A DNA stretch of 64,000 nt from contig NC_044555.1 in assembly GCF_007565055.1 (NCBI RefSeq), positions 35,596,611-35,660,610 of the forward strand. Reading direction: 5' to 3'. A program made the position numbers and the translations under genes. Shown piece after piece: positions 22,118 to 32,700 of this stretch; the stretch's first letter is position 1, and each line of letters begins with the position of its first letter. The stretch is from Rhinopithecus roxellana (taxonomy: Eukaryota; Chordata; Mammalia; Primates; Cercopithecidae). The notes under the pieces were generated by a model. The model saw only the letters and a list, made by a program, of their open reading frames with translations. It was not told where the DNA came from and did not search any database.

Positions 22118-22600
22118 ACTATGGTTTGAATATTTGTACTCTCCAAAACTCATGTTGAAATGTAATCCCCACTGTGGCAATATTGAGAGGTAGGGCCTGA
22201 AAGAGGTAATTGGTTCATGAATGTTCTGTCCTCATGAACATATTAATTCATTCAAAACTTAATGGGTTAATGGATTACTGGGTTTTCATGGAAGTGGTGA
22301 GCTAGTGGCTTTAAAAGAAGAGGAAGAAAGACTTGAGCAAGTATGCATTCACAGCCCCCTTATCATGATGTCATGCACTGCCATGGGACTCACTTTGTTT
22401 CTTTCTTTCTGTGAACTTGCGTAGAGAAGTAATGCCTTACAACCCTTAAGAGAATCTCCACTAGCAAGAAAACTCTCACCAGATGCAACTCCTTAATCTT
22501 GGACTTCTCCACCTCCATAACTGCAATAAAAAAATTATCTTTTCTATATAAATTTCTCATTTTTGGTATTCTGTTATACACAACAGGAAGTACTAAGACA
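22118..22600 (+). mobile_element. MLT1/MST-class LTR
   Basis: It starts 'ctatggtttgaatatttgta' and ends 'ggaagtactaagaca', with 'gagaggtagggcctgaaaga', 'tggctttaaaagaagagga', 'ctctcaccagatgcaactcc' and 'cttggacttctccacctcc'. It lies 3-8 bases after the previous LTR's duplication, so two MaLR LTRs of different type are head to tail. Confidence 0.8.
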
Positions 22601-23480
22601 ATGCTTAGGTCACCAAGGGCCTTATTATCCTATTGGCATAAGGCTTCTGCAGCCTTTTGGAGAGGGTGGTAAAATAATGTATTGTTGAGCAGTAATATAG
22701 AATAGACACTTCAAAAGACCTCTTTTTTCATAAAATACACATTTTAGTGCATTTCTAGACTAGCAGAAGAAAAAAGAAACCTCTAAGCACAACCACCATC
22801 ACCAAAAATGACAAAGTACTGAGTTTGAAATGAAACCAGAAAAGCAAGTTCTGAGCAGCCATTGAAAGAAAAAAAAAAATGTAGTTACTCTAGAAACAAC
22901 TGCCAAATTCAGTATTCCAGTCTATGGATTGAAACGTGAGAAAGTCTCAAAGAAGGGAGATAAACCTGAGACCATTTTATCAAGGACATTGAGACAACTG
23001 CATTCAAAATATGTCCTATATAGGTCTTTATATTACCACAGACAAAAATCAGAGATATAAATTTACTGAACAGTGAAGCAAATGAATTGACAGAAGTGAG
23101 AGTCTGCAGGCAACAAATGACAACAACAAGGGATTTATATACCTAATACTTAAATTGGAATTATTAAAAAGACTGTAAATTGTTTGTTAAATGTTAAACA
23201 AAATAAAATATGGACTTTGAAAAAGGAACAAGCAATTCAAGTCTATGAAAAATAGAGTGATATTTTAAAAACAGCCAAATAAAAAGTTTAGAAGTGTGGG
23301 TATATACACATAAACACCCATATGTATTTGTTGAAATTTTGAACTCAATAGTTCTTCTACTTCTGGTACTATGTAGAAAGTTGAGAAATTATTGCTTTCT
23401 AAAAACAGAAAAATCCAAATAAGCTACAAAATGAAAGTTTTACTTTTTCAACCCATCAAATTGCTGAGGACACAAAGAAA
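22601..23480. other. Unassigned A-rich region
   Basis: A-rich sequence resembling very old L1 5' or ORF1 material in texture, but no phrase could be matched with confidence. No gene seen. Confidence 0.3.
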
Positions 23481-23499
23481 TCTAAAAAAAAATCCAGGA

Positions 23500-23810
23500 A
23501 GTGCGGGGGCCTATATATATAGTCAGGTATACCATATTCATTGATTGGAAGATGCAATGTTTTTTATGGTACCAATTATTTCCATATTGAACAAGTTATG
23601 TGATACAATTGCATTCAACATTTTATATTTCATTTTTCTAAATCATTATCACACTGATTCTAAAATTCGATACAAGGAGCAACAAAGCACAAGCAATTTC
23701 GAAAAGGAAGAACAAAGTTAGAATACTTGGAATAACTAACTACATAAATTACTAAAAAACTATTTTAACTAACATAATGTGCTTTAAATTAAGGAGAGAC
23801 ATATATATCC
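23500..23810 (+). mobile_element. Decayed L1M ORF2 fragment
   Basis: 'gattggaagatgcaatgttt', 'acactgattctaaaattcga', 'aaggaagaacaaagttagaat' follow L1 ORF2 in sense order, with many changes. Confidence 0.5.
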
Positions 23811-23884
23811 ATGGAACAGATGCAAGAATGCTGAAATAAACCTATTTTTAAATATTAATAGCATTATTTTTGGAACAGAAAAAT

Positions 23885-24115
23885 TTAGTGTAAAAATATA
23901 GAGTTCCTACATACTCTCTTCCTGCACACAGTTTCCTGTTATTTACATGTTGAATTAGTCTAATATATTTATTACAACTGATGAGCCAATATTGACACAA
24001 TATTATTAACTAAAGTCTCTACCTTAGTGTTCACTCTGTGTTGACATTTGGCTTTGACAAATGTATTATGACATGTATTATGACATATTTCAAAATGTAG
24101 TTTTTAATTATTATG
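23885..24115 (-). mobile_element. L1M 3' UTR fragment, antisense, left half
   Basis: 'agagttcctacatactctct', 'cagtttcctgttatttacat', 'gatgagccaatattgacaca' and 'attattaactaaagtctcta' are reversed L1M 3' UTR. The continuation is found at 25015-25255. Confidence 0.65.
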
Positions 24116-24184
24116 CAGGTATGGTGAGGTCAACAGGTCTCCGAGGTTACTATCTGCCACTGAAAAGGTTGTTTGTAACTCACA

Positions 24185-24252
24185 GTTTTCAAGAGGAGAG
24201 TACACTGAAGAGGAGGGTACACTGAAGAGGAGTTTTCAAGAGGAGGGTACAC
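24185..24252. repeat. Local tandem duplication
   Basis: GTTTTCAAGAGGAG is repeated 47 bases downstream, and between the copies AGTACACTGAAGAGGAGG recurs with one change. The pattern is a recent slippage-type duplication of 20-47 base units. Confidence 0.8.
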
Positions 24253-24282
24253 AGGGGAGCTACCCTAAAAAGCACCAGATTT

Positions 24283-24621
24283 GGTCAGGTGTGGTTGCTC
24301 ACGCCTGCAATCCCAGCACTTTGGGAGGTCAAGGCGAAAAGATCACAAGATCAGGAGATCGAGACCATCCTGGCTAACATGGTGAAATCCCATCTCTACT
24401 AAAAAATATAAAAAATTAGCCGGTGTGGTGGCAGGCACCTGTAATCTCGGCTACATGGGAGGCTGAAGCAGGAGAATGGTGTGAACCCAGGAGGTGGAGC
24501 TTGTAGTGAGCTGAGATGGTGCCACTGCACTCCAGCCTGGGTGACAGAACAAGACTCCATCTCAAAAAAATAAATAAACAAATAAATAAATAAATAAAAT
24601 AAAATAAAAATTAAAAAATTA
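24283..24621 (+). mobile_element. Alu (S/Y type)
   Basis: Full-length dimeric Alu in sense orientation with an A-rich tail containing TAAA repeats. The flanking duplication AAAAAGCACCAGATT / AAAAATCACCAGATT (24267-24281, 24622-24636) has one mismatch. Many CpG-type changes make it older than the AluYR copies. The minus-strand 60-codon frame is Alu-derived. Confidence 0.92.
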
Positions 24622-25014
24622 AAAAATCACCAGATTCAGTCAGGAGGCAGAGAGAGTAGAGGAAAACATAGACAAGAGCCTTTATTGTGGTTTCCATGAG
24701 AAGAAACACATGAGGCGGGGTAAACAGATTTAGGATTGACTAATTTGAATAACTTCAGCTGGCTCTGAGACATGGTGGCTCTCCCTAGTTGTCTGGTACC
24801 TGACTCTGGTGTGATTAGGGCAGATAAATAATTGCCTGGAGTGTGAAAATATTGCAAAAGACTGATAAAGGCGGTGTTAGGGTATGGGCTCTGGATTAAT
24901 TAGTTGGCATATGGAAAGCATGCTTATAAGTGAGATATTTACTCCCTCTAGTAATTGGCTGGCTCTGGAAGGGCAATCTCTCCAGTGTTAGTAAGGCTCC
25001 ACATGTGAAAGCAT

Positions 25015-25255
25015 CAGAAACACATAGTTAATATACATGTATTCACCATTATAGTATTATACAGAATAGTTTTAATGTCCTAAAACCTATTCGTTTCTCA
25101 CTCTGTCCTCTTCCTAAACCCTGGCATTCATTTTTTTTTTTTTTCATCTCTCTATCTTTGCCTTTTATTGAATGTCATATAGTTGAAATATATGTAGCCT
25201 TTTCAGATTGGTTGTTTTTTGCTTAGGATTTATTAAAAAAAATTAATTTATTTTC
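25015..25255 (-). mobile_element. L1M 3' UTR fragment, antisense, right half
   Basis: 'agtattatacagaatagttt', 'ttgccttttattgaatgtca', 'tatatgtagccttttcagat' and 'tggttgttttttgcttagga' continue the reversed L1M text that stops at 24115. Confidence 0.6.
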
Positions 25256-25639
25256 CACAAAGAAGTATAGATAATTCAATGACAAAATTATTGTCTCTTC
25301 AATAACTATTGAAAATTATTATCTCTTCAGTCAGTCCTGGATAACTGATTATTCATATTTTTAAGTATATAATTCAATCCTTACCTCACACCACACAGAA
25401 AAAGCCAAATTGAAATGATTCATAGATCTAAACTAAGTGTTAACATTCTAAGATTTCTAAAAGAAAACAAAAAATATTTGTGACAAAAGATATGTAAAGG
25501 TTTTATAGATTGGACACATAAACAGAAACCATAAATGAAGAAAAGATGGACTCTAGAAAATTAGAAGTGTCTTCTCTTAGAAAAATACCAATTTAAAATG
25601 AAAAGAGAAGCCATAGACCGGGGGGGGGAAGTTTTTGCA

Positions 25640-26257
25640 ATACATATGTGTAATAGGTAGAATTCTAAGATGCCTCCTCCAAGATTTCTGCTCTCTGGTG
25701 TACGCACCTTGTATTATCTCTTTCCCTTAAGTGTGGGAAAAACAAGCAAATAGGATATGATATTATTCCTTTGATTATATTACTAATCAGTTAATTTTGA
25801 GTTAAACAAAAGGGGGACTATACTGGGTGGGTCCAGCCTAATTGGAAACAAAAAGCAGCACCAAATATGCTACTCTTGGCCTTGAAGAAAGCAACCACAT
25901 ATGTTTACAACTGCTTATGAATGCCACACAGCAAGGAAATATGGGTGGTCTCTAGGCACAGAGAGCATTCCTCACCAAATGGTTTGCAGGAAATCAGGGA
26001 CTTCAGTCATATAGCCACAAGGAAATTAGCTATTCCAATAATCAATGAGCTTGGAAGAGAACACTCAGCCTCAGACAGAAATCACAGTGCCATTATATAA
26101 TCTTCATTATAGCGTGATCAGTGGATTCATTTAAAAGCCATCCACAGATCCCTGGTCCATTGTAGAATAGTAAATTTGTGTAGTAAGATAATGAATTTGT
26201 ATTAAGTTGCTAGCTTTGTTACGCATCATTATGAAGGAATAGAAAATGAATACAATA
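25640..26257 (+). mobile_element. Old MaLR/ERVL-class LTR
   Basis: 'taggtagaattctaagatgc', 'ctgggtgggtccagcctaat', 'cttggccttgaagaaagcaa', 'ggaaatatgggtggtctcta' and 'ttgttacgcatcattatgaa' match a common old LTR in order. It is flanked on both sides by the same L1M. Family name uncertain. Confidence 0.6.
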
Positions 26258-26405
26258 TTTTTAATAAAAGACTTAGACTCAGAAATTATAAACAATTTCT
26301 ACAATTCAACTATATAAACTCAAACAATCAAAGATCTGGATGAAATATTTGAACAGACACTGAACCAAAAATGATATATTGATGGTGAGAACAATAACAT
26401 ATGTT

Positions 26406-26916
26406 TACAACAGTTTTCTATTGCTGCTATATCAAATTACCAAGAATCTAGAGGTTTAAAGCAACAAAATTTATCATCTTACAGTTCTTCAGGATAGAAA
26501 TTACATGACTCTACTTGGGCTAAAATTAAATTGTCTGCAGGAGTGCATTTCTTTCTGGAGATTCTAGAAAAGTGTCCTTTATTGTTCTTTTTTTCAGGTT
26601 CTAAAGAACTCCCACATTCCTTGGATCATGAACCCCTTCATCCATCTTCAATGCTAGCACCTTTGCCTCTCTCTGACCATTCTTCCATAGTCACATCTCC
26701 CTTGACCCTTGGCTTATCTGGCAAAGATTCAACATTCTTAAAGACTCGTGAGATTAGGTTGGATCCACATAGCTAATCCAGGATAAACTCATCTGAAAGT
26801 CCTTAAAGTTTAATCGCATTTCTACAGTCCCTTTTGCTAAGTAAGGTAGCATATTCATAGGTTCTAGGTATTAAAATGTGGACATCTTTGGGAGATTATT
26901 ATTCTGCCTGTCACAA
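26406..26916 (-). mobile_element. MLT1-like LTR, antisense
   Basis: Reversed LTR text: 'ttctattgctgctatatcaa', 'atcatcttacagttcttcag', 'cattccttggatcatgaacc', 'taatccaggataaactcatc', 'tattaaaatgtggacatctt'. The plus-strand 81-codon frame at 26531-26776 lies wholly inside and is not a gene. Confidence 0.65.
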
Positions 26917-27699
26917 TGCTCAACATTATTAGCTATCAAAAAATAAATTAAAATAAAAATGAGATGACACTATGCACCCACTAGAAGAGCTAAAACTGTA
27001 AATACTATACTGTACCATATGTTAACAAGGATATATAGGAACTGGGCCTTACAATAATGTTGGGGAGAACAGAAAATAAAACAACTATTTTGTAAAATGG
27101 TTTACTGACTTCTTATACACTTACCAATATACACTTCAAATATACACTTACCAATGACCCAGAAATGTTATTCGTACGTGCTTAACCAAGATATATAGAA
27201 CATATGTCCACAATGGACTTGTTCACAAATGGTAATAGTAGTTTTATTGATAATAAGTGAAAGCTAGAAACTACCGAAACATCCATCAATGAAAGAATAA
27301 ATAAACAAATTGTGAGATATCCACACAAAGGAACACTACATGTAATAAAAGTCAGCAAACCTCTGATATGCACAACAACATGTATGATGCTCAGGATCAC
27401 TATGGACCAGTCACGAAAGAGAATATGCCATGAGATTTCATTTCTATTAAACTCCAGGAAATATGACTGTAATCCAATGATGGAAAACAGATCAATGTTG
27501 CCTACGTCCTGGGAGAGGGAGCAGGGATATGCTGGGAAGGGTCATATGGGCAACTTTTGAGATGATTAAAATATATATCTTGATTATGGGCATACATTAC
27601 ATGGTTGTATACATATGCTAAAATTGCCAAACCATAAACTAAATTGTGCATTTTATAATATAAAATTATACTTTAATATAGTTAACTTTTATAAAATGA

Positions 27700-27935
27700 A
27701 AAAATAAAGGCATTTTCAGACAGATGAAATATAAGACAATTTGTCTCTAGCTGATGTTCACTATAGGAAACTCTAAGAGATTTGTCAGGCAAAAGTTACC
27801 AGATGGAAACGTATTGAATTCCAGATCTTCAAGAAGAAGTGTGGAAAAATTAACTATCTGGATAAATGCAAAATACTTTTTAAAAAGTACATGTTTATCT
27901 ATGTATATCTGAATATATATGTTGCTATATACCAA
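27700..27935 (+). mobile_element. L1M inter-ORF fragment
   Basis: 'aataaaggcattttcagaca', 'gttaccagatggaaacg' and 'gtggaaaaattaactatctg' follow the ORF1/ORF2 junction of older L1s in sense orientation. It sits just after an unrelated L1M tail. Confidence 0.5.
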
Positions 27936-28400
27936 ACTCTTATACTAAAAAGGCAGCAGGAGAACATTTCTTTCCACTCAGCTATGATAGTCTTATATAA
28001 CATAATCATGGGAGTGACTGCCACATCAACTATGCCATATACTATTGGCTAGAAGCAATTCAGGTTTTGCCACACTTCGTGGGAAGGGATTATAAAAAGC
28101 ATAAATCATTGGTGGGGAGAGTCTCCTTAGGAAATTCTCACAAAAGGCTACCCTCTGATTCCCCAGTGATCTATGTCTCTTTTATATGCACTATATACTC
28201 ATACCACCTTAATACCCCCCAAATCTCATATTCCATTACAGCATCAGCTCAAATTTCAAAATCTCATCAACTATATATGGACCGGGTACAAGTAACACTT
28301 ACGGATTTAATCAGTTTTTCTTGTGAGGCAAAATATTTCTTTGTATTGTGGATTTGTGAAAGTAAAGAGACAAGTTATCTGCATAGTACACAAAGTGTAC
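27936..28400. other. Unidentified interspersed repeat
   Basis: 'catgggagtgactgccacatc', 'ctattggctagaagcaattc' and 'gggaagggattataaaaagc' resemble a common mammalian repeat that I cannot name with confidence. The plus-strand 112-codon opening at 28067-28405 lies across it and has no recognised domain, so it is probably chance. Confidence 0.35.
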
Positions 28401-28401
28401 T

Positions 28402-28833
28402 ATGATAGTTAATTTTATGTACTAATTTGACTGGGTCACGTGGTAATCAGGAATTTGGTTAAATATTATCTCTGGGTGTGTCTGTGAGGGTGTTTCTGGA
28501 CGAGATTAACATTTGAATCAGTAGACTGAGTAAAGCAGATTACTCTCCCAGTGTGAGTGGGCTCTATCCAATCCACTGAAGGCCTGGACAGAAAAAAATA
28601 AGAGTTAAAAAGAATTCTTTCTCTCTGTCTGATTGACTTTAAACTGGGACATCGGTCTTATCTTACCTTCAGACTCAAACTCAGACTGGAACTTACACAA
28701 TCAATTCTCCTGGTTCTCAAGCCTTTGGACTCAGACAACAACTCCATCAACTCTCCTGGATCTCTAGCGTGCCAGCTGCAGATCTTGAATTTCTCAGCCT
28801 CCATAATCACATGAGCCCACCCAAACTAATACA
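28402..28833 (+). mobile_element. MLT2-type ERVL LTR
   Basis: 'atgtactaatttgactgggt', 'tctgggtgtgtctgtgaggg', 'gattaacatttgaatcagta', 'gactgagtaaagcagattac', 'ccaatccactgaaggcctgg', 'gatctctagcgtgccagctg' and 'ctcagcctccataatcacat' follow the MLT2 consensus, ending at 'aactaataca'. Apparently solitary. Confidence 0.8.
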
Positions 28834-29468
28834 ACGCTCAACATACTATAGTATGACAGATACAAGATAATAGCTACGGACATCTCAGTTTGAATGAGGG
28901 ACAAAATGAAAGGTGAAATTGAGTCACTGGTTCATGGAAGTTATGAAATCTAGACAGGCAAACTCTAACCAAAGCTCCTAGATCAGGTTTCAATGATAAG
29001 GAATAATCTTTGGAACACTTAGCTCTGCCCTATGAGTTTTTTTTTTTTTTTTTTTTTTTTTCTGCCCTTCAAATCATTCTTCCTTTTTCATAGAAAGTAG
29101 CTTGTGTTTGCAGCTCAGTCTGTTTCCTGCCAGGAGAATTTTGGAAATCCAAGAAACATGTTTTGTTTTCAGTTCTGTGTCTTTTTTTTTGTCCAAGCTG
29201 ACAGCATTTCTGCTAAAATACATTTCTCAAGAAGCTAGTGAGCCTTCATGTATTTCATAGGGATTCATTTCATTAGACAAAAGACAAACCCACTGATCTT
29301 TTCAAGATAACTGCTTCTCTAATTCTTTCTGGCTCCTGCTAAGTTGGATGAAGGAAAATGCCCTTAGAGTTCCAAGTAATTTTCTGATTTAGTTGAGAGG
29401 ATCAGTGAGGTAAACCCTTAATCTCTTCAAGTAAACTTTTGTGTGACTGATACTGTAATATTTTAGAG
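28834..29468. other. Unassigned sequence with a 25-base T run
   Basis: T run at 29037-29061. It could be the tail of a minus-strand retro-insertion, but no AATAAA or target duplication was found. Nothing else recognised. Confidence 0.35.
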
Positions 29469-29474
29469 GTTGTA

Positions 29475-29990
29475 TGCCGAGACCAGCTCGGTTGTGGAGA
29501 CCCTAACCCAGTGGAGCTAGAGGAATTAAAGACACACACACACACGTAGAAATATAGCATGTGGAGTGGGAAATCAGGGGTCTCACAGTCTTCAGAGCTA
29601 AGAGCCTTGAACAGAGGTTTACCCACATATTTACTGACAGCAAGCCAGTGATAAACATTGTTTCTATAAATTATAGATTAACTAAAAGTATTCCTTACGG
29701 GGAAACAAACAGATAGGCTGATATAAAGGGATTCATCTGGCTAGATATCTGCAGCAGGAACATGTCCTTAAGGGGCAAATCGCTCATGCTATTGTTTGTG
29801 GTTTAAGAATGCCTTAAGCGGTTTTTTGCCCTGGGTGGGCCAGGTGTTCCTTGCCCTCAATCCAGTAAATCCACAACCTTCAGCGTGGGTGTCATGGCCA
29901 TCACAAACATGTCACAGTGCTGCAGAGATTTTGTTTATGGCCAGTTTTGTGGCCAGTTTATGGCCAAATTTTGGGGGCCTGTTCCCAACA
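29475..29990 (-). mobile_element. ERVK-type (HML) solo LTR
   Basis: On the minus strand it starts TGTTGGGAACAGGC and ends CTCGGCA, giving canonical TG...CA ends. It is flanked by a perfect 6-bp duplication GTTGTA (29469-29474 and 29991-29996), the size typical of betaretrovirus-like ERVK. The text matches my memory of an HML-group LTR. No gag, pol or env is present, so it arose by recombination between two LTRs of a former provirus. The exact LTR name is uncertain. Short plus-strand frames across it (29796-30056) are chance. Confidence 0.88.
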
Positions 29991-29996
29991 GTTGTA

Positions 29997-30529
29997 GAGT
30001 CACCCTCAGCCTTTTCTCTAGAACACAATTTTCTAACAGTGAATCTCCTAATTTAGTTTCTTTGGGCATCTTGATAAGCTGAAATTTTCAAAATTATCAA
30101 GTCTTGCTTCCTTTTCATATAGCACTTCTTCCTTCAATTTATATCTTTTCTCTCACATTTTACCAATAAGCAACAAAACTATGCCATGCATTAAACACTT
30201 TGTTTGGAGATCTCATCTACATATCTAAAGTGATCATTTAAATTTTTTTCTGCATAACTGAAAGTCATATTTCTGTTAAGTTCATCAACACTATAAAACC
30301 ATGGTCCTTCTTCCTCCAATTTCCATTAATATATCCTTCCCTACTTTTTGAGTTCTCACCCCTAGCGTCCTACAAGTCCAAGTTTCCAACTATTAAGACT
30401 GATTTAATTATTCTGTGTCATGCTCTTAAAAAGTCTTCCAGATTCTACCCATTGCTTTTTTTCATAAGCAGCACCACAATAAAGATAACAAAATTTGTAT
30501 TAGCTATCTATTGCTACTTAAATTCTGTA
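29997..30529. other. Unassigned region
   Basis: No gene or named repeat recognised with confidence. The texture is that of old LTR-element internal sequence. Confidence 0.3.
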
Positions 30530-30965
30530 TTATTCAGGTTACCAGAGAAGCTGAACTGGTAGATTATGTATGCATTCATATTTATTTCTTACAAGGAATC
30601 TTATTCAATTGAGGGAATTGACTAAGCATGTCTGAAATCCATTGAACAAGCAGTCAAGAAGGGAAGATCAAACTCAGGATGAAATTCCATAGGCATGGGT
30701 TGAAGATTTTGGTCCATAGATGGCAGCTGGAAAGAAAGTTCTAGAGAAAGGGAGAAATTCTAGACTCAGTGTCTAAAATCTCACACAAACAGGAGGTCTA
30801 TGACAACCTTTAAGTATTTCGGACTGATTAAGTAAATTCTACCCTGGATAATCTCCCTTTTGATGAATTTAAAGTCAACAGATTAAAGTCAAAATATTAG
30901 GAACATTAATCACCCTACAAAAAATTTGTGATTGAAAAATCCATACCTGGCAACATCTAGATTAA
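30530..30965 (-). mobile_element. MLT2-like ERVL LTR, antisense, diverged
   Basis: Reversed LTR text: 'tgtattattcaggttaccag', 'cttacaaggaatcttattca', 'accctggataatctccc', 'aatttaaagtcaacagatta'. It is weaker than the copy at 28402 and in the opposite orientation, so the two are not LTRs of one provirus. Confidence 0.5.
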
Positions 30966-31699
30966 TATTTGATGGAAGAACTAGAAGTTATGTGTTTGCT
31001 AAGAAATGACCATTGCCTTCCCTTAGTTCTCCAAATCTCCTAAAGAAAAATCCCTTGTCATCTTCCCTAAATAAAATCAAATTAGAATGGAAATTATTGA
31101 AATTGTAGTTCCGCTTAGCCAAGTTGATACATCAAAAAGTCAGAAAAGCTACTTAACCCTTGGCCTCTGAAGATATGCCATGTCTTTTTTGCTGCAATTT
31201 ATTGTTCAAGTAAGTGACAGGACCATACTATATTAAAATGGAGCTGTACTGGGCTTTATATCATGATGAAAGTTGTGAAAATTTATCAATGGCCATTTTT
31301 AATTTGTCATATTCTGCTCTTTGATTATAAATTATTTATATCCCACCATATTCAATGTATACTCACCACTCCCAAACTCCCCTCCCTCAAATACACACTG
31401 TTTTATTCTATCTATGTAAAATATAAGAATAGGTAAGACTAATCTATGATAATGCTTCTCAAGGAGAACTTGACTGGAAAGATGTGTAAAGAACCTTTCT
31501 GAGGTATGGGAATGTTTTATAACTGACCTTGAGAGGGGGTTACACAAATGTAAACAATTGTCAAAATTTATCTGAATAAACAGATAACGTTTTATACATT
31601 TCATTTTAGGTAAATTTTATCTCAATAACATGCTTTTTAATATATCAAATTCTAAGGAACTAATGAAAGTTGGATTGAATACAGTTGCATAGAAATTTG
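30966..31699. other. Unassigned region
   Basis: No recognisable repeat or gene. The minus-strand 90-codon opening at 31332-31604 lacks any known domain, and I treat it as chance. Confidence 0.4.
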
Positions 31700-31947
31700 T
31701 AAACCTAAAGGTAGATCTGAATAAATAGTCAGAGTGTAGTACAGAAAGTCAAAGAATTGGAAAATATGAGAGGATAATACAAGTGCAAGATAGAATGAAA
31801 AGGTCCAAAATATATCTAATCAGAGTCTCAAAATGAGAAAACTGAGAGGATGAATGAGAACCAATCTATAAAAATACTACAGTTGAGGATTTTTCAGAAA
31901 TTATGAGAGAGATGAAAAACTTAAATTTCAAAAGAACAAGGATTTTT

Positions 31948-32368
31948 TTTTTCATGTCATAAGTTTATTGACAAACATATCTAGTATGCCATGAGTTAGA
32001 GTTTGATCCATTTCCAGAGGCTGTATCTCTTAAAATGCTCTTCATATCTGTTAAATGGACGAACTGAAACATCCTTATGATTTAAGCAGTTGGTGTCTTA
32101 CTATAAGGAAGGGTGCAGCAAATGCAGATCCAAAGTACAAACACGTCTTAACTAGTAACATCCACTTGTTTTCCACTGAAAATGGCAAATTCTTCTCAGG
32201 GTCCTCCTCACAGTGGCTCCTACGGACCACAGAGGTTGTGAACCTCCAGATGCTGTGGCCCAACATGCTGGAAGCTCTGCGAAAGGCGCAGAGACCGAGG
32301 ACGGATGAAATGGCGGCACCTCACCAAGACCTTGTTTTCACGACCTTGTTCCCCGTGCTCAAGGACCC
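31948..32368 (-). pseudogene. COX7C: COX7C processed retrocopy
   Basis: The minus strand reads as a full intronless COX7C mRNA: 5' UTR, 63-codon frame, 3' UTR with CAATAAACTTATGACATG and a short poly(A) tail (T run 31943-31952 on the plus strand). The 16-bp duplication AAGAACAAGGATTTTT at 31932-31947 and 32369-32384 is perfect. These are the hallmarks of L1-driven retroposition. The parent encodes a small inner-membrane subunit of cytochrome c oxidase. No promoter came with it, and it lies in an L1M, so expression is not expected by default. Confidence 0.96.
32075..32266 (-). CDS. COX7C: Intact 63-codon COX7C-like frame within the retrocopy
   Basis: ATG to stop gives the same length as the parent. 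Residues 1-16 form the arginine-rich matrix-targeting presequence, followed by the LPFSVENKW motif and a single membrane span near residues 42-56, ending RHQLLK. Against the human protein as I recall it, 11 residues differ: Q4H, R7W, Y19C, G22D, G24E, S36M, A39V, M41T, T51A, V55I, T63S. Against the recalled cDNA all coding changes look nonsynonymous, which argues for neutral drift. A at -3 is a fair start context. A translated function is possible but unsupported. Confidence 0.45.
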   Translation of the reverse strand: MLGHSIWRFTTSVVRRSHCEEDPEKNLPFSVENKWMLLVKTCLYFGSAFAAPFLIVRHQLLKS

Positions 32369-32700
32369 AAGAACAAGGATTTTTGTCTATTAATTTATTA
32401 CATTACTGTCAATATGTAGAATGTTTCCAGGGATAAATTAGGTATGTAATAAACATTAATAAATATTTGCAGAATAAATGACTAAAGCCTCAGAAATAAG
32501 AGGAAATGTAAACACACACAAAAAATAAATTCACTTATAAGCTCACTGTAGTAAGACTTTGAAGTTCTAAGATAAAGATAAGGTTTTGAAAGCAGCTACA
32601 ATAAAAAGATAAATTAAATAAAATTAAAATACAATTATACTATATTCCTATAAAAATCTACAGAAATATTTCAAAAATACTAAAATATAGCTTGCAGAAT

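Larger units (their letters stand above)
24116..25014 (-). mobile_element. Unnamed LTR-like insertion separating two L1M halves
   Basis: About 900 bases, including the Alu at 24283-24621, interrupt an L1M. On the minus strand it has AATAAAGGCTC near 24690, which would suit an LTR poly(A) signal. I could not name the family. Assignment as an LTR is inference from size, context and this signal. Confidence 0.35.
25340..27690 (+). mobile_element. L1M ORF2 end and 3' UTR, split twice by LTRs
   Basis: Three collinear blocks of one sense L1M: 25340-25625 ('ccttacctcacaccacacag', 'taaaagaaaacaaaaaatat'), 26258-26405 ('acaatttctacaattcaact') and 26917-27690 ('atcaatgaaagaataaataa', 'gatcaatgttgcctacgtcc', 'tgtgcattttataatataaa'). 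The LTRs at 25640-26257 and 26406-26916 fill the gaps. Long decayed; short frames in it are not genes. Confidence 0.65.
31700..32700 (+). mobile_element. L1M 5'/ORF1-region fragment split by the COX7C retrocopy
   Basis: Left part: 'gaattggaaaatatgagagg', 'tgcaagatagaatgaaaagg', 'ctaatcagagtctcaaaatg', 'gttgaggatttttcagaaat'. Right part (about 32385-32700): 'aaggttttgaaagcagctac'. Both resemble older L1 ORF1-region text. The right part is weak. Confidence 0.45.

Noticed and set aside
28067..28405. 112-codon plus-strand frame
   Set aside because: It crosses an old interspersed repeat and lacks any known motif. The length is within chance range for this composition.
28402..30965. Possible ERVL provirus bounded by two MLT2-like LTRs
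   Set aside because: The two LTRs are in opposite orientation and differ in divergence, so they do not bound one provirus.
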